A DNA stretch of 64,000 nucleotides from Phocaeicola faecium (GCF_014837055.1 NZ_JACSPQ010000001.1:1-64000), one strand, 5' to 3'. Positions 26,220 through 36,624 are shown, counted from the first letter of the stretch. Numbers and translations are program-made. Notes: a model not told the origin generated them from the letters alone.

Positions 26220-29200
26220 ATGAGACTTGATAAATTTATTAACCGTCCGGTATTATCAACCGTTATTTCTATTTTGTTGGTAATCTTGGGTATAATAGGT
26301 CTTGCCACACTGCCTATTACTCAATATCCGGACATTGCGCCGCCTACCGTTTCGGTTAGTGCGACCTATACAGGTGCCAATGCGCAGGCTGTATTGAACT
26401 CTGTAATCTCTCCGTTGGAAGACCAGATAAACGGTGTGGAAAACATGATGTACATGCAATCTACCGCTACCAATAACGGTTCGGCACGTATTACAGTATA
26501 TTTTAATCAAGGAACCGACCCTGATATGGCTCAGGTCAATGTTCAGAACCGTGTAACTCAGGCGCAGGGTTTGTTGCCTGCCGAAGTTACTCAGGTCGGT
26601 GTGACCACACAGAAACGTCAGACTTCTATGTTGATGATATTCTCTGTATACGATAAAGAGGATAAGTATAATATTGAGTTCCTTGAAAACTATGCAAGTA
26701 TTAACTTGATTCCGGAAATCAAGCGTGTAAGTGGTGTGGGTGATGCAAACGTGATGGGTACGGACTACTCTATGCGTATCTGGTTGAAGCCGGATGTGAT
26801 GGCACAATATAAGTTGGTACCGAGCGACATCACGGGAGTGTTGGCTGAACAGAACGTGGAAGCAGCTCCGGGACAATTCGGTGAACGTGGTAATCAGTCA
26901 TTCCAGTATACCATCCGATACAAAGGACGTTTGTCAAGTACCGTTGAGTTTGGCGATATTGTCATTAAATCATTGCCAGATGGTGAAGTTCTTCGCTTGA
27001 AGGATGTTGCTGAAATGGAGTTGGGTCGTTTGACTTATAACTTTAATAATACGGTAAACGGACATAAAGCGGTTTCTTGTATTATTTATCAGATGGCAGG
27101 AACCAATGCGACGGAAACCATCCAAAACTTGGAAAAGGTGCTTGCCGAATATGAGAAGAATCTTCCTGAAGGATTGGGTATAAACATTGCTCAGAGCGCC
27201 AACGACTTCTTGTTCGCTTCTATTCATGAGGTAGTAAAGACTTTGATTGAAGCATTTATCTTGGTGTTTATTGTGGTGTATATCTTCTTGCAGGATATGC
27301 GTTCTACATTGATTCCGGCTATTGCCATTCCGGTTGCGTTGATTGCTACGTTCTTTGCTCTGAAGTTGATCGGATTTAGTATCAACTTGTTGACTTTGTC
27401 TGCAATGGTGTTGGCGATTGCCATAGTCGTCGACGATGCCATAGTCGTCGTCGAGGGTGTCCATGCGAAACTCGATCAGGGATATAAATCGACGAAAGAG
27501 GCCTCTATTGATGCCATGAGCGAATTGGGTGGAGCGATTGTCTCTATTACATTGGTCATGATGTCTGTGTTTATTCCGGTAAGTTTCATGAGCGGTACAG
27601 CCGGTACATTCTATCGTCAGTTTGGTCTTACTATGGCGATTGCCATCGGTTTCTCTGCTTTGAATGCGTTGACGCTTTCTCCGGCATTGTGTGCCCTGTT
27701 CTTGAAACCTCACAATTCGGAAGCTACACTGAAAGAGCGCATGGGAACTGCTTACAAGGAATCACGTAAATTAATGGTAGCCCGTTATACGGATGCACTT
27801 GGTAAATGGATGAATCCGAAGATTGTCATCCTCTTTACGATTGTTGCTATTTTGGGTATGATTTTCGGACTCTTTAGCTTTAGCGAACATCCGGTACTTT
27901 GTATTGTGCTTATCATTATCAGTATCTTGGCTTTTGCCGGTATGACTACTGATAAATTCAAGGCTTCATTTAATAAGTCATATACAAATCTTTTGGGCGG
28001 ATATAAGAAGCGTGTTGTGTTCTTTATCCATAAGAGATGGTTGTCTATGGGGCTGGTTGGTGCTGCCATTGCGTTGTTGGTGGTGTTTATGAGCATTACT
28101 CCGACCGGTATGGTTCCGAACGAAGATACAGGAACAATCATGGGCTCTGTAACATTGCCTCCCGGTACATCTCAAGAGCGTGCCCGTGAGGTATTGGCAA
28201 AAGTAGATAGCTTGATAGCTGTTGACCCGGCTGTACAGTCGCGTACGGTGATTTCCGGATTTAGCTTCATCGGTAGTGGACAAGGACCTTCTTACGGCTC
28301 TATCATTATCAAACTGAAAGACTGGGAAGAACGTTCTACCCAACAAAGTTCGGATATTGTGGTGGCATCGCTGTTTATGCGTTCTCAGAAGTTGTTTAAA
28401 GATGCGCAAGTATTGTTCTTCGCTCCTCCGATGATTCCGGGATATTCTATTTCAACCGATATTGAGTTGAATATGCAGGATAAAACCGGTGGTAGCTTGG
28501 ATCACTTCTTCCAAGTGGTGAATGATTACATTGCCGCTTTGCAGGAACGTCCAGAAATCAATTCTGCATCAACGAACTTCAACCCGAGCTTCCCGCAATA
28601 TCAGATGGATATTGATGCGGCAGCTTGTAAGAAAGCAGGTATCAGTCCGAGCGATATCTTGACAACCATGCAGGGATATTTCGGAGGTATTTACGCTTCT
28701 AACTTCAACAGCTTCGGTAAGATGTATCGTGTAATGATTCAGGCAGAACCCGATGCAACGAAGAATATGGAATCATTGAACCGTATCAAGGTACGCGGAA
28801 GTGATGGTGAGATGGCTCCTATTTCGCAGTTCGTATCAATGAAGAAGATTTACGGTCCGGATGTGATCAGCCGTTTTAACTTGTATACTTCTATTCAGGT
28901 AATGGTTTCTCCGGCTGCCGGTTATTCATCCGGTCAGGCTTTGCAGGCCATTTCTGAAGTTGCCAGCCAGAATCTGCCGGCAGGTTTCGGATACGAGTTG
29001 GGAGGTATGGCACGTGAAGAGGCACAGACTACTAACACCACAGGAATTATTTTCGTTCTCTGTTTGGTATTCGTTTACTTGCTGTTAAGTGCGCAGTACG
29101 AAAGTTACCTGTTGCCGCTGGCGGTATTGCTTTCTATCCCGTGCGGATTGTTGGGTAGCTTCTTGTTTGTCAACGGATTCTCTGCTTTAGGAAGCATTCC

Positions 29201-29648
29201 GGCATTGAAGATGATATTGGGTACGATGTCAAACGATATCTATATGCAGATTGCATTGATCATGTTGATGGGTCTGTTGGCTAAGAATGCCATCTTGATT
29301 GTAGAGTTCGCGCTCGACCGTCGTAAGCAAGGTATGAGTATCTCTTGGGCTGCTGTCTTAGGAGCTTCTGCCCGTTTGCGACCGATTTTGATGACTTCTT
29401 TGGCGATGATTATCGGTTTGCTTCCGTTGATGTTTGCATTTGGTGTAGGCGCTCACGGTAACCGTACATTGGGAGCTTCGGCTATCGGCGGTATGTTAAT
29501 CGGTATGATTTTCCAGATTTTCATTGTTCCGATATTGTTCGTAGTATTCCAATGGTTGCAAGAGAAATTCAAACCGATGGAATGGGATAGCTTGGACGAA
29601 AGTGAAATAGAATCAGAAATTGAACAATATACTCTTAATAAAAGATAA
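26220..29648 (+). CDS. RND multidrug efflux permease (AcrB-like)
   Basis: A 1142-residue HAE1-type pump, longer than AcrB (about 1049). It starts FINRPVLSTVISILLVILG and has the proton-relay Asp pair in AIAIVVDDAIVVVEGVHAKL. The usual 12 TM segments are present. There is an extra block of about 75 residues (roughly 503-580) with two hydrophobic stretches (IVILFTIVAILGMIFGLFSF; VLCIVLIIISILAFAG) between the two halves. It starts 34 nt after the adaptor and is followed 5 nt later by the OMF gene. Confidence 0.93.
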   Translation: MRLDKFINRPVLSTVISILLVILGIIGLATLPITQYPDIAPPTVSVSATYTGANAQAVLNSVISPLEDQINGVENMMYMQSTATNNGSARITVYFNQGTDPDMAQVNVQNRVTQAQGLLPAEVTQVGVTTQKRQTSMLMIFSVYDKEDKYNIEFLENYASINLIPEIKRVSGVGDANVMGTDYSMRIWLKPDVMAQYKLVPSDITGVLAEQNVEAAPGQFGERGNQSFQYTIRYKGRLSSTVEFGDIVIKSLPDGEVLRLKDVAEMELGRLTYNFNNTVNGHKAVSCIIYQMAGTNATETIQNLEKVLAEYEKNLPEGLGINIAQSANDFLFASIHEVVKTLIEAFILVFIVVYIFLQDMRSTLIPAIAIPVALIATFFALKLIGFSINLLTLSAMVLAIAIVVDDAIVVVEGVHAKLDQGYKSTKEASIDAMSELGGAIVSITLVMMSVFIPVSFMSGTAGTFYRQFGLTMAIAIGFSALNALTLSPALCALFLKPHNSEATLKERMGTAYKESRKLMVARYTDALGKWMNPKIVILFTIVAILGMIFGLFSFSEHPVLCIVLIIISILAFAGMTTDKFKASFNKSYTNLLGGYKKRVVFFIHKRWLSMGLVGAAIALLVVFMSITPTGMVPNEDTGTIMGSVTLPPGTSQERAREVLAKVDSLIAVDPAVQSRTVISGFSFIGSGQGPSYGSIIIKLKDWEERSTQQSSDIVVASLFMRSQKLFKDAQVLFFAPPMIPGYSISTDIELNMQDKTGGSLDHFFQVVNDYIAALQERPEINSASTNFNPSFPQYQMDIDAAACKKAGISPSDILTTMQGYFGGIYASNFNSFGKMYRVMIQAEPDATKNMESLNRIKVRGSDGEMAPISQFVSMKKIYGPDVISRFNLYTSIQVMVSPAAGYSSGQALQAISEVASQNLPAGFGYELGGMAREEAQTTNTTGIIFVLCLVFVYLLLSAQYESYLLPLAVLLSIPCGLLGSFLFVNGFSALGSIPALKMILGTMSNDIYMQIALIMLMGLLAKNAILIVEFALDRRKQGMSISWAAVLGASARLRPILMTSLAMIIGLLPLMFAFGVGAHGNRTLGASAIGGMLIGMIFQIFIVPILFVVFQWLQEKFKPMEWDSLDESEIESEIEQYTLNKR

Positions 29649-29653
29649 AGTCA

Positions 29654-31039
29654 ATGAAGAAACAAATAATAGGAATGATGTGTCTGGCTGCCATGATGAG
29701 CAGTTGCCACATCTATAAATCATACGATCGTCCGGAAACGGTAGATGCTTCAGGCATCTACCGAGACCCGGTATCGGATACAGATACATTAGCTGTTGCC
29801 GATACAGTGAATATGGGAAATCTTCCGTGGAAAGAAGTATTCCGCGACCCTAAACTGCAAGCGCTGATAGAAGAAGGTTTGGCAAACAATGTTGATTTGC
29901 AGGCTGCCATCTTGCGTGTAGAGGAGGCTAAAGTAATGCTTACGGCTGCAAAATTATCCTATTTGCCGTCTATAAATCTTGCTCCGCAAGGAACATTGAG
30001 TAGTTTTGATAAAGCGAAACCAATCCAAACCTACCAGTTGCCGGTAGCTGCGAGCTGGGAAATTGATTTGTTTGGAAAGTTGCTTAACGCCAAGCGCGGA
30101 CAGCGTGCGGCTTATTTGCAAAGCCAGTATTCACAACAGGCTGTCCGTTCGCAAATTATTTGCGGTATAGCAAATACATATTATTCTTTATTGATGCTTG
30201 ACCGTCAGGTTGAGATTACAACCGAAACGGTTGCCATTTATAAAGAAAATGTTCGTACAATGGAAGCGATGAAAATAGCCGGTATGACGACCGAAGCTGC
30301 CGTTGCTCAGACTCGTGCTGCTTATCATCAGGTACAGGCTTCTCTGTTGGATTTGAAACGTCAGGTGCGCGAAACCGAAAACTCTTTGTGCATTTTGTTG
30401 GCTAAGGCTCCTCAACAAGTAGACAGAGGAACGTTAGACGAGCAGGTAATGCCGGAAGATTTGACCGTGGGCGTTCCTTTGCAGTTGTTGGCTAACCGTC
30501 CGGACGTTAAAGTTGCCGAAATGACATTGGCAAGTGCATACTATACAACGAACCAAGCCCGTGCAGCTTTCTATCCGAGCATTACATTGAGTGGTACTGC
30601 CGGATGGACGAACAGTTCGGGAGCAGGAATTGTCAATCCGGGAAAAGTAATATTGAACGCCATCGCTTCACTGGCTCAGCCAATATTTAATAATGGTCAG
30701 TTGGTAGCTAACCTGAAGGTTTCGAAGGCAGAAGAAAAGATTGCTCAAATGAACTATCAGCAAACCATTTTGGAAGCCGGACAGGAAGTAAGCAACGCTT
30801 TGTTCCTTTATGACACCCAAGATAAAAAATTGGTGGAAGACCGAGGACAGGTTGACCAGTTGGATAAAGCCGTTACTTATACGAAAGCCCTGTTCCAAAG
30901 CGGCGACGCTACGTATCTGGAAATCCTGACAGCACAACAGAATTTGCTGAGTGCACAGTTGACCGAAGTTTCAGATAACTTCCAGCGTATGCAAGCTGTA
31001 GTGTCTTTGTATAGTGCATTAGGCGGAGGCAGAGAATAA
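29654..31039 (+). CDS. NodT-family outer-membrane efflux lipoprotein
   Basis: A 461-residue TolC-like channel. The signal MCLAAMMSSCHIYKSY has a lipobox cysteine. Two OEP repeats are visible (VDLQAAILRVEEAKVMLTAA; RPDVKVAEMTLASAYYTTNQ). It completes the tripartite pump with the two upstream genes. Confidence 0.92.
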   Translation: MKKQIIGMMCLAAMMSSCHIYKSYDRPETVDASGIYRDPVSDTDTLAVADTVNMGNLPWKEVFRDPKLQALIEEGLANNVDLQAAILRVEEAKVMLTAAKLSYLPSINLAPQGTLSSFDKAKPIQTYQLPVAASWEIDLFGKLLNAKRGQRAAYLQSQYSQQAVRSQIICGIANTYYSLLMLDRQVEITTETVAIYKENVRTMEAMKIAGMTTEAAVAQTRAAYHQVQASLLDLKRQVRETENSLCILLAKAPQQVDRGTLDEQVMPEDLTVGVPLQLLANRPDVKVAEMTLASAYYTTNQARAAFYPSITLSGTAGWTNSSGAGIVNPGKVILNAIASLAQPIFNNGQLVANLKVSKAEEKIAQMNYQQTILEAGQEVSNALFLYDTQDKKLVEDRGQVDQLDKAVTYTKALFQSGDATYLEILTAQQNLLSAQLTEVSDNFQRMQAVVSLYSALGGGRE

Positions 31040-31056
31040 TCTAACCTTAAAATATT

Positions 31057-31830
31057 ATGTCTATGATTAGCCCTTTAGCTTATGTTGACCCGTCTGCAAA
31101 ACTCGGGAAAAACGTTACGGTTCATCCGTTTGCCTATATCGATAAAAATGTCGAGATAGGCGATAACAATGTTATAATGCCATACGCAAGCCTGATGAGT
31201 GGTACACGTATGGGTAACGGTAATACGGTATATCAAGGTGCGGTTATTGCTGCTACCCCGCAAGATTTTGCTTACACGGGTGAAGAAACAATAGCTCGTA
31301 TCGGAAACGATAATGTGATTCGTGAGAATGCTGTAATTATTCGCGGTACTCATGCCGACCACGAAACATCGGTAGGTAACGGAAACTTTATCATGACCGG
31401 CGCCCGCTTGTCGCATGACGTGACAGTAGGCAATAGATGTATCATCGGAAACGGCTCTCAGATTTCCGGAAATGGCATCGTACAAGACTGCGCGATTTTA
31501 ACATCCAATGTCCTGATGCAAGGAAATACCCGTTTGGGAAGCTACTCAGTAGTGCAGGGCGGCTGTCGTTTTGTAAAAGATATCCCTCCCTACATTGTGG
31601 CAGCTCACGAACCGATAGAGTTTTATAGCATCAACACCATTGTATTGGAAAAGGCAGGTATGTCGGAAACCCTGATTAAACACATCGCGCAGGCTTACCG
31701 TATTCTGTATAAAGCCAATACATCACAGCATGATGCTTTGATCCGTATTCGCGAACAGATACCTAATAGTCCGGAGATTAACCGAATTATAGAATTTGTA
31801 GAAACATCTAAATTAGGTATTATCCGTTGA
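31057..31830 (+). CDS. LpxA-like UDP-GlcNAc acyltransferase paralogue
   Basis: A 257-residue left-handed beta-helix protein with hexapeptide repeats (KLGKNVTVHPFAYIDKNVEI). The catalytic His of LpxA is kept (ARLSHDVTVGNRC), but neighbours differ (AR rather than AH). The C-terminal helices are present. Canonical LpxA normally sits with lpxC/fabZ; this copy sits 17 nt behind an efflux OMF, so it is probably a second acyltransferase with altered specificity. Lipid A role is uncertain. Confidence 0.75.
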   Translation: MSMISPLAYVDPSAKLGKNVTVHPFAYIDKNVEIGDNNVIMPYASLMSGTRMGNGNTVYQGAVIAATPQDFAYTGEETIARIGNDNVIRENAVIIRGTHADHETSVGNGNFIMTGARLSHDVTVGNRCIIGNGSQISGNGIVQDCAILTSNVLMQGNTRLGSYSVVQGGCRFVKDIPPYIVAAHEPIEFYSINTIVLEKAGMSETLIKHIAQAYRILYKANTSQHDALIRIREQIPNSPEINRIIEFVETSKLGIIR

Positions 31831-31833
31831 TAC

Positions 31834-32484
31834 ATGGCAGTAAAGAGAAACAAGCAGGATAAGGAAGAATTAAGAGAGCGTATCGTTGGAGCGGCTACGT
31901 TAGCTTTTACCAAATCTGGTGTTCGTAATGTCAGAATGGACGATATTGCAGTTTCGCTTTCCATATCCAAGCGTACTCTTTACGAACTTTTCCGCGATAA
32001 AGAGCAACTCTTGTTAGAAGTAATGAAATGCTACTGGCAGGAGATGAGTAACTACATGGCAGAGGTTATTTCCAGAACTGAAAATGTTTTGGAAATAATC
32101 TTTGCTTTTTATATGCGTAAAGTAGATGAGTTATGTGCGATTAACCCGGCTTTTTTACGCGATTTACGTAAATATCCGCTTGTGTTGGATTTCCTCGTCG
32201 AAAAGCAAAAGTTAAGCGATGAAGTAGCATTCCGTTATTTTCAGAAAGGGATGGAACAAGGAATATTCAGGGATGACATCAATTTTAGAATCATCAACGA
32301 AGCGATGTTGATGAGTATGGATTTGCTGATTTACTCCGACATCATCGAAGATTATTCTTTGAGCGAGATTTACAGCGAAGTTACATTCCTCCATATCCGT
32401 GGCATTGCCACCGAAAAGGGGATGAAGATGGTTGATGCTTTTCTGGAAGAAATAAAAAAAGGAAAGCAGCCTCTTTCCCGATAG
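31834..32484 (+). CDS. TetR/AcrR-family regulator
   Basis: A 216-residue regulator. The N-terminal HTH is ATLAFTKSGVRNVRMDDIAV followed by SLSISKRTLYELFRDKEQLL. The C-terminal domain is all-helical. It is 3 nt from the acyltransferase gene and is probably the autoregulatory last gene of the efflux operon. Confidence 0.9.
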   Translation: MAVKRNKQDKEELRERIVGAATLAFTKSGVRNVRMDDIAVSLSISKRTLYELFRDKEQLLLEVMKCYWQEMSNYMAEVISRTENVLEIIFAFYMRKVDELCAINPAFLRDLRKYPLVLDFLVEKQKLSDEVAFRYFQKGMEQGIFRDDINFRIINEAMLMSMDLLIYSDIIEDYSLSEIYSEVTFLHIRGIATEKGMKMVDAFLEEIKKGKQPLSR

Positions 32485-32591
32485 CATGTTTGAATGTTTT
32501 GTTAACCGACCGAATCTGGTTGTTAGTGAGACGGTTAAGGATTTTCTGCCTAACGAGAACACAAGAAAAAATTCCCCGCCACCATATCCCG

Positions 32592-32697
32592 TAAAACGCA
32601 ACCGTTAGTGTTACCCATCCCATGCGGATGTGTTGACCATTTCTACCCATAGCGTTGACCATTTCTACCGTTAGTGTTTTTCGGCCTCCGGACAAAC
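32592..32697 (+). repeat. Dispersed word-repeat element, copy E (longest, reference copy)
   Basis: Order: AAAACGCAACCGTTAGTGTT, ACCCATCCCATGCGGATGTGTT in two parts, GACCATTTC-CTACCCATAG type word, CGTTGACCATTTC, CTACCGTTAG, then TGTTTTTCGGCCTCCGGA. Its minus-strand partner copy G shares the whole order including the CGGCCTCCGGA-like end. It lies between the TetR gene and the SGNH operon. Confidence 0.8.
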
Positions 32698-32778
32698 TGG
32701 AGAAATAGTTAAACAAGCTCTAAACCGCTTCAGTATAAAGATTTCTTTCCTTTCGCTTTCTCTTGTTCGATTAAACAC

Positions 32779-32786
32779 TATCTTTG
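32779..32786 (+). promoter_or_regulatory. -7 box for the SGNH-MBOAT operon
   Basis: TATCTTTG matches TAnnTTTG, 24 nt upstream of the ATG at 32810. Confidence 0.55.
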
Positions 32787-32809
32787 CAGCTGTTTTATAA
32801 AAAAGATTG

Positions 32810-34189
32810 ATGAAAAATAAAATAGTTGCCACATTCTGGTTTGTTTTGTTGGTAATAGCCGGTGTGGAAGCATTACATTTTCTGCCTGTGCTGAATGTTG
32901 GAGGGAAACCCCTGCGCAAGGTGGATTTATTGGCTGATATCCGTAAGGATGAGGTTGTCGAGATTGAGGTAGCCGATTCGGATACAGTGGTATTACCTGT
33001 GGTTAAGCCTTTGTTTGTCGATACCTGTAAAGAGGGGATGACATGTATTGAAGATTATGCAGATTCAACGGAGGGAGGCGGCATGAAAGCATTCTATGAA
33101 GCATTGTTGAATCAGGATAAGCTGAACCGTCCGTTGCGCATTGCTTATTTTGGCGACTCTTTTATCGAGGCGGACATCTTGACCGGAGATTTGCGGGCAA
33201 TGCTCCAGCAGCGTTTCGGAGGTTGCGGGGTAGGCTATGTCCCCATTACTTCGAAAGTATATGGATTCCGTCCTACGGTACGCCATTCGTTTAGCGGGTG
33301 GGAGAGTCATGCCACAACCGATTCGCTGCATTTCGACCGCTCTCTTCAGGATATATCCAATCATTATTTTAAAGCACATTCCGGAGCTTCGGTCACATTA
33401 TCGGGACAAAAGAAGTATGCCTCACGGCTGGATACGTGCAGTGTTTCCACTTTTTATTTCTTGTCTGTCGATTCGGTATATCTGACAGCGCAAATAAATA
33501 ATGGGAAAAAGGTTGCTTATGCTCTTGCCGGAGACAGCTCGTTGCAGGCTGTATCGGTTAGAGACAAAATAGGCAGTGTGAAATGGACGGTGGATAAAAG
33601 CACTCCGTCATCGGTCTTTTATGGCGTTACGATGGATTCTTTCGACGGAATTGTTTTGGATAACTTCAGTACGCGCGGCAGCAGCGGGCAGCAACTTGCA
33701 CAAATACCGTTGAAGATATTGAAACAATATAACCGCCTGCGTACTTATGATTTGATAGTCCTTCAGTATGGCTTGAATGTAGCATTCGAGCACGGAGTTA
33801 ATTACACTTACTATAAGAACGGCATGATTCCGGTAATAAACCGTTTGAAAGCCGCTTTTCCGCAAGCATCTATCTTGGTTATAGGGGTGGGCGACCGTGA
33901 GTATAAGACAGAGAACGGCGATTTGCGCACGATGCCCGGAGTGAAGAATCTTATTCGTTACCAGCAAGCGTTGGCGGCAGAAACCCATGTGGCGTTTTGG
34001 AATCTGTATGAAGCGATGGGCGGCGAAGGCAGCATCGTGGAAATGGTGGAAAGTAATCCGCCGATGGCGAATTACGATTATACGCATATTAATTTCCGGG
34101 GTGGAAAACACATCGCAAAGATTCTTTTCGATACGTTGATGTATGGTATGGAACAATATGAGAAACGGAAGACCTATGAGGCAGAGTAG
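32810..34189 (+). CDS. SGNH-hydrolase-like protein linked to MBOAT
   Basis: A 459-residue protein with an N-terminal membrane anchor or signal (IVATFWFVLLVIAGVEALHF). SGNH motifs: IAYFGDSFIEAD (nucleophile block), VLQYGLNVAFE, and DYTHINFRGG (catalytic Asp-x-x-His). Such proteins pair with MBOAT acyltransferases to O-acetylate cell-surface glycans. The ATG at 32810 is preferred to the TTG one codon upstream. Confidence 0.8.
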   Translation: MKNKIVATFWFVLLVIAGVEALHFLPVLNVGGKPLRKVDLLADIRKDEVVEIEVADSDTVVLPVVKPLFVDTCKEGMTCIEDYADSTEGGGMKAFYEALLNQDKLNRPLRIAYFGDSFIEADILTGDLRAMLQQRFGGCGVGYVPITSKVYGFRPTVRHSFSGWESHATTDSLHFDRSLQDISNHYFKAHSGASVTLSGQKKYASRLDTCSVSTFYFLSVDSVYLTAQINNGKKVAYALAGDSSLQAVSVRDKIGSVKWTVDKSTPSSVFYGVTMDSFDGIVLDNFSTRGSSGQQLAQIPLKILKQYNRLRTYDLIVLQYGLNVAFEHGVNYTYYKNGMIPVINRLKAAFPQASILVIGVGDREYKTENGDLRTMPGVKNLIRYQQALAAETHVAFWNLYEAMGGEGSIVEMVESNPPMANYDYTHINFRGGKHIAKILFDTLMYGMEQYEKRKTYEAE

Positions 34190-35144
34190 GATACGTTTGT
34201 GGATAATAACTCTATGCGGATTATTCGGTTTGCTGTTTCCGTTGGCGGTGGAGGCACAAGACCCGGTTCCGGAGAAAGCACGCAGAGACCGTAACTCCGG
34301 GATTATTAATCCCAGTCATGAATTGCAGCAACTCATGCAGTTTGTGCCGGTCTGCAATCCGATGCCGGAATCTTTTAAAAACACCGGCGATAATCAGATT
34401 ATCGACCCCGATGCCTCGCTTGACAAGGTTTGGGAAAAAATAAGTAAGATGGAGTCGCCTGTGCGTATAGTGCATATAGGCGATTCGCATGTACGCGGGC
34501 ATGTTTTCCCTTATGTGGTGCGAAAGAACTTGGAACACGATTTTGGCGATGAGGCAGTGCTGGATATGGAAGTTTCTTATCGTACTTCGGGATTAGCGCA
34601 TGAAACCGGAAGGGCTGGCATCGTTTACCATATTATAGGAGTAAACGGGGCTACATGCGCCACTTTTTCTACGGATGAACGTATCCGGATGATTATTGAT
34701 TTGAATCCTGATTTGGTGATTGTTTCGTTTGGAACGAACGAGGCTCATGGGCGGCGTTATTCCACATCGGAACATCTCTGGCAAATGCAGTCTTTGATAG
34801 ACCGTTTGAGGAACAAATGCCCTGATTTGACGTTTCTGATAACAACTCCGCCGGGCGCTTATGTCCGTAGCGGGCGTAGGGGAAGGGTGATTAACCCGCG
34901 GACGGCTTCTGTGGTAAAAACAGAACAGGAGTTTGCTGAGACGAACCATTTGGCACTGTGGGACATGTATCACATTGTCGGGGGAGAAGACCGCGCTTGC
35001 CGTAACTGGTTGTCTGCCGACATGTATCAGCGAGACAGGATTCATTTCACCGTAGCGGGATATACTTTACAGGGATTATTATTACACGAAGCACTTATCA
35101 AAGCATATAATACTTATGTGGCTATTCAACAAGACAGATTTTGA
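34176..35144 (+). CDS. Second SGNH/GDSL-hydrolase protein
   Basis: A 322-residue secreted protein. The ATG at 34176 starts a clear signal peptide (LWIITLCGLFGLLFPLAVEA); the start 11 codons upstream would disrupt it. Motifs: VHIGDSHVRGH, SFGTNEAH, DRIHFTVAGY. It overlaps the preceding gene by 14 nt and the MBOAT gene by 29 nt. It probably acts in the periplasm on acylated glycans together with them. Confidence 0.82.
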   Translation: MRQSRIRLWIITLCGLFGLLFPLAVEAQDPVPEKARRDRNSGIINPSHELQQLMQFVPVCNPMPESFKNTGDNQIIDPDASLDKVWEKISKMESPVRIVHIGDSHVRGHVFPYVVRKNLEHDFGDEAVLDMEVSYRTSGLAHETGRAGIVYHIIGVNGATCATFSTDERIRMIIDLNPDLVIVSFGTNEAHGRRYSTSEHLWQMQSLIDRLRNKCPDLTFLITTPPGAYVRSGRRGRVINPRTASVVKTEQEFAETNHLALWDMYHIVGGEDRACRNWLSADMYQRDRIHFTVAGYTLQGLLLHEALIKAYNTYVAIQQDRF

Positions 35145-36624
35145 TTTTAATATTGACTGGGGCAAATTGGCAGAAGTCTTTACTTACGACCCCAAGCAAC
35201 CCATGATATTTAGCAGCGGATTTTTTCTTTGGTTGTTTCTAGGCTTTGCCTTTGTTTACGTGCTTCTCCGCCGGAAAATGACGGCACGTTTGTTGTTTGT
35301 TACCCTCTTTTCTTATTATTTTTATTATAAGAGCAGCGGCATCTATTTCTTTTTGCTCGGAGTAGTAACGGTATCCGATTTTTGTCTTGCCCGGATAATG
35401 GCTCGTACTGACGACCCCTTCCGGCGTAAGCTATTGGTGGTTATTAGCCTTTGCATCAATCTTGGGTTGTTGGTTTATTTCAAGTATACCAATTTCTTTT
35501 ATGAAATGCTCGCTCCGCTTTGGGGAGGTTCGTTCCATGCGCTCGACATCTTTCTGCCTGTGGGGATTTCTTTCTTCACTTTTCAGTCGCTCAGCTACAC
35601 GCTTGATGTTTATCGGGGCGACCTGAAACCTCTCGATAATCTGTTGGATTATGCTTTTTATATATCCTTCTTCCCCCAGCTTGTAGCCGGTCCCATAGTC
35701 CGTGCACGCGATTTCATTCCGCAGATACGCCGTCCGCTTTTTGTTTCTGCGGAAATGTTTGGCGAGGGTGTTTTTTTCATCGTTAGCGGTCTGTTTAAGA
35801 AAACCGTCATATCCGATTATATCAGCATCAACTTTGTGGAGCGCATCTTTGACAATCCGGGACTTTATTCCGGTCTGGAAAATCTGTTCGGCATTTACGG
35901 TTATGCTTTGCAAATTTATTGCGACTTTTCCGGATACAGCGATATGGCGATAGGCATTGCCTTGTTATTGGGATTCCGTTTCCCCATCAACTTTAATTCA
36001 CCTTATAAGGCAGACAGCGTGACCGACTTTTGGCATCGCTGGCATATTTCGCTTTCCACATGGCTGCGCGATTACCTGTATATCTCCCTCGGAGGAAACC
36101 GTCGCGGACGGATACGCACGTATGTAAATCTTTTGTTGACAATGCTTTTGGGAGGATTGTGGCATGGGGCTTCGTGGAATTTCATCGTGTGGGGAGGACT
36201 TCACGGGGCTGCGCTTGCCGTACATAAATACGTTCGTTCGGTGTTAGGGCGTGCCAAACAGTATCGCAGTACGGGTATACGTCGTTTTTTTGCCGTGGTG
36301 CTGACGTTTCACTTCGTATGCTTTTGTTGGATTTTCTTCCGGAACTCCACTTTCGAGGCTTCGCTCACCATGATTCGGCAACTGTTTACTTCTTTTCACC
36401 CCGAACTGATAGGTCAGTTGCTTACAGGATATTGGAAAGTATTTGCACTTATGGGCATAGGTTATCTGCTTCATTGGTGTCCTGATAAATGGCAAAACAC
36501 TTGTTGTTCGGTTATGACTCGTCTTCCGCTTGTGGGGCAGGCAGTGGTGCTGATAGCGCTTATCTACCTCGTTATCCAAGTGAAGAGCAGCGACATTCAG
36601 CCGTTCATTTATTTCCAGTTCTGA
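35116..36624 (+). CDS. MBOAT-family membrane O-acyltransferase
   Basis: A 502-residue polytopic protein resembling AlgI/DltB. Key features: YFKYTNFFYEML, FFPQLVAGPIVRARDFIPQ, YCDFSGYSDMAIG, DFWHRWHISLSTWLRDYLYI and the MBOAT histidine in GLWHGASWNFIVWGGLHG. It moves acyl groups across the inner membrane. The target glycan is not identifiable here. Confidence 0.93.
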   Translation: MWLFNKTDFDFNIDWGKLAEVFTYDPKQPMIFSSGFFLWLFLGFAFVYVLLRRKMTARLLFVTLFSYYFYYKSSGIYFFLLGVVTVSDFCLARIMARTDDPFRRKLLVVISLCINLGLLVYFKYTNFFYEMLAPLWGGSFHALDIFLPVGISFFTFQSLSYTLDVYRGDLKPLDNLLDYAFYISFFPQLVAGPIVRARDFIPQIRRPLFVSAEMFGEGVFFIVSGLFKKTVISDYISINFVERIFDNPGLYSGLENLFGIYGYALQIYCDFSGYSDMAIGIALLLGFRFPINFNSPYKADSVTDFWHRWHISLSTWLRDYLYISLGGNRRGRIRTYVNLLLTMLLGGLWHGASWNFIVWGGLHGAALAVHKYVRSVLGRAKQYRSTGIRRFFAVVLTFHFVCFCWIFFRNSTFEASLTMIRQLFTSFHPELIGQLLTGYWKVFALMGIGYLLHWCPDKWQNTCCSVMTRLPLVGQAVVLIALIYLVIQVKSSDIQPFIYFQF

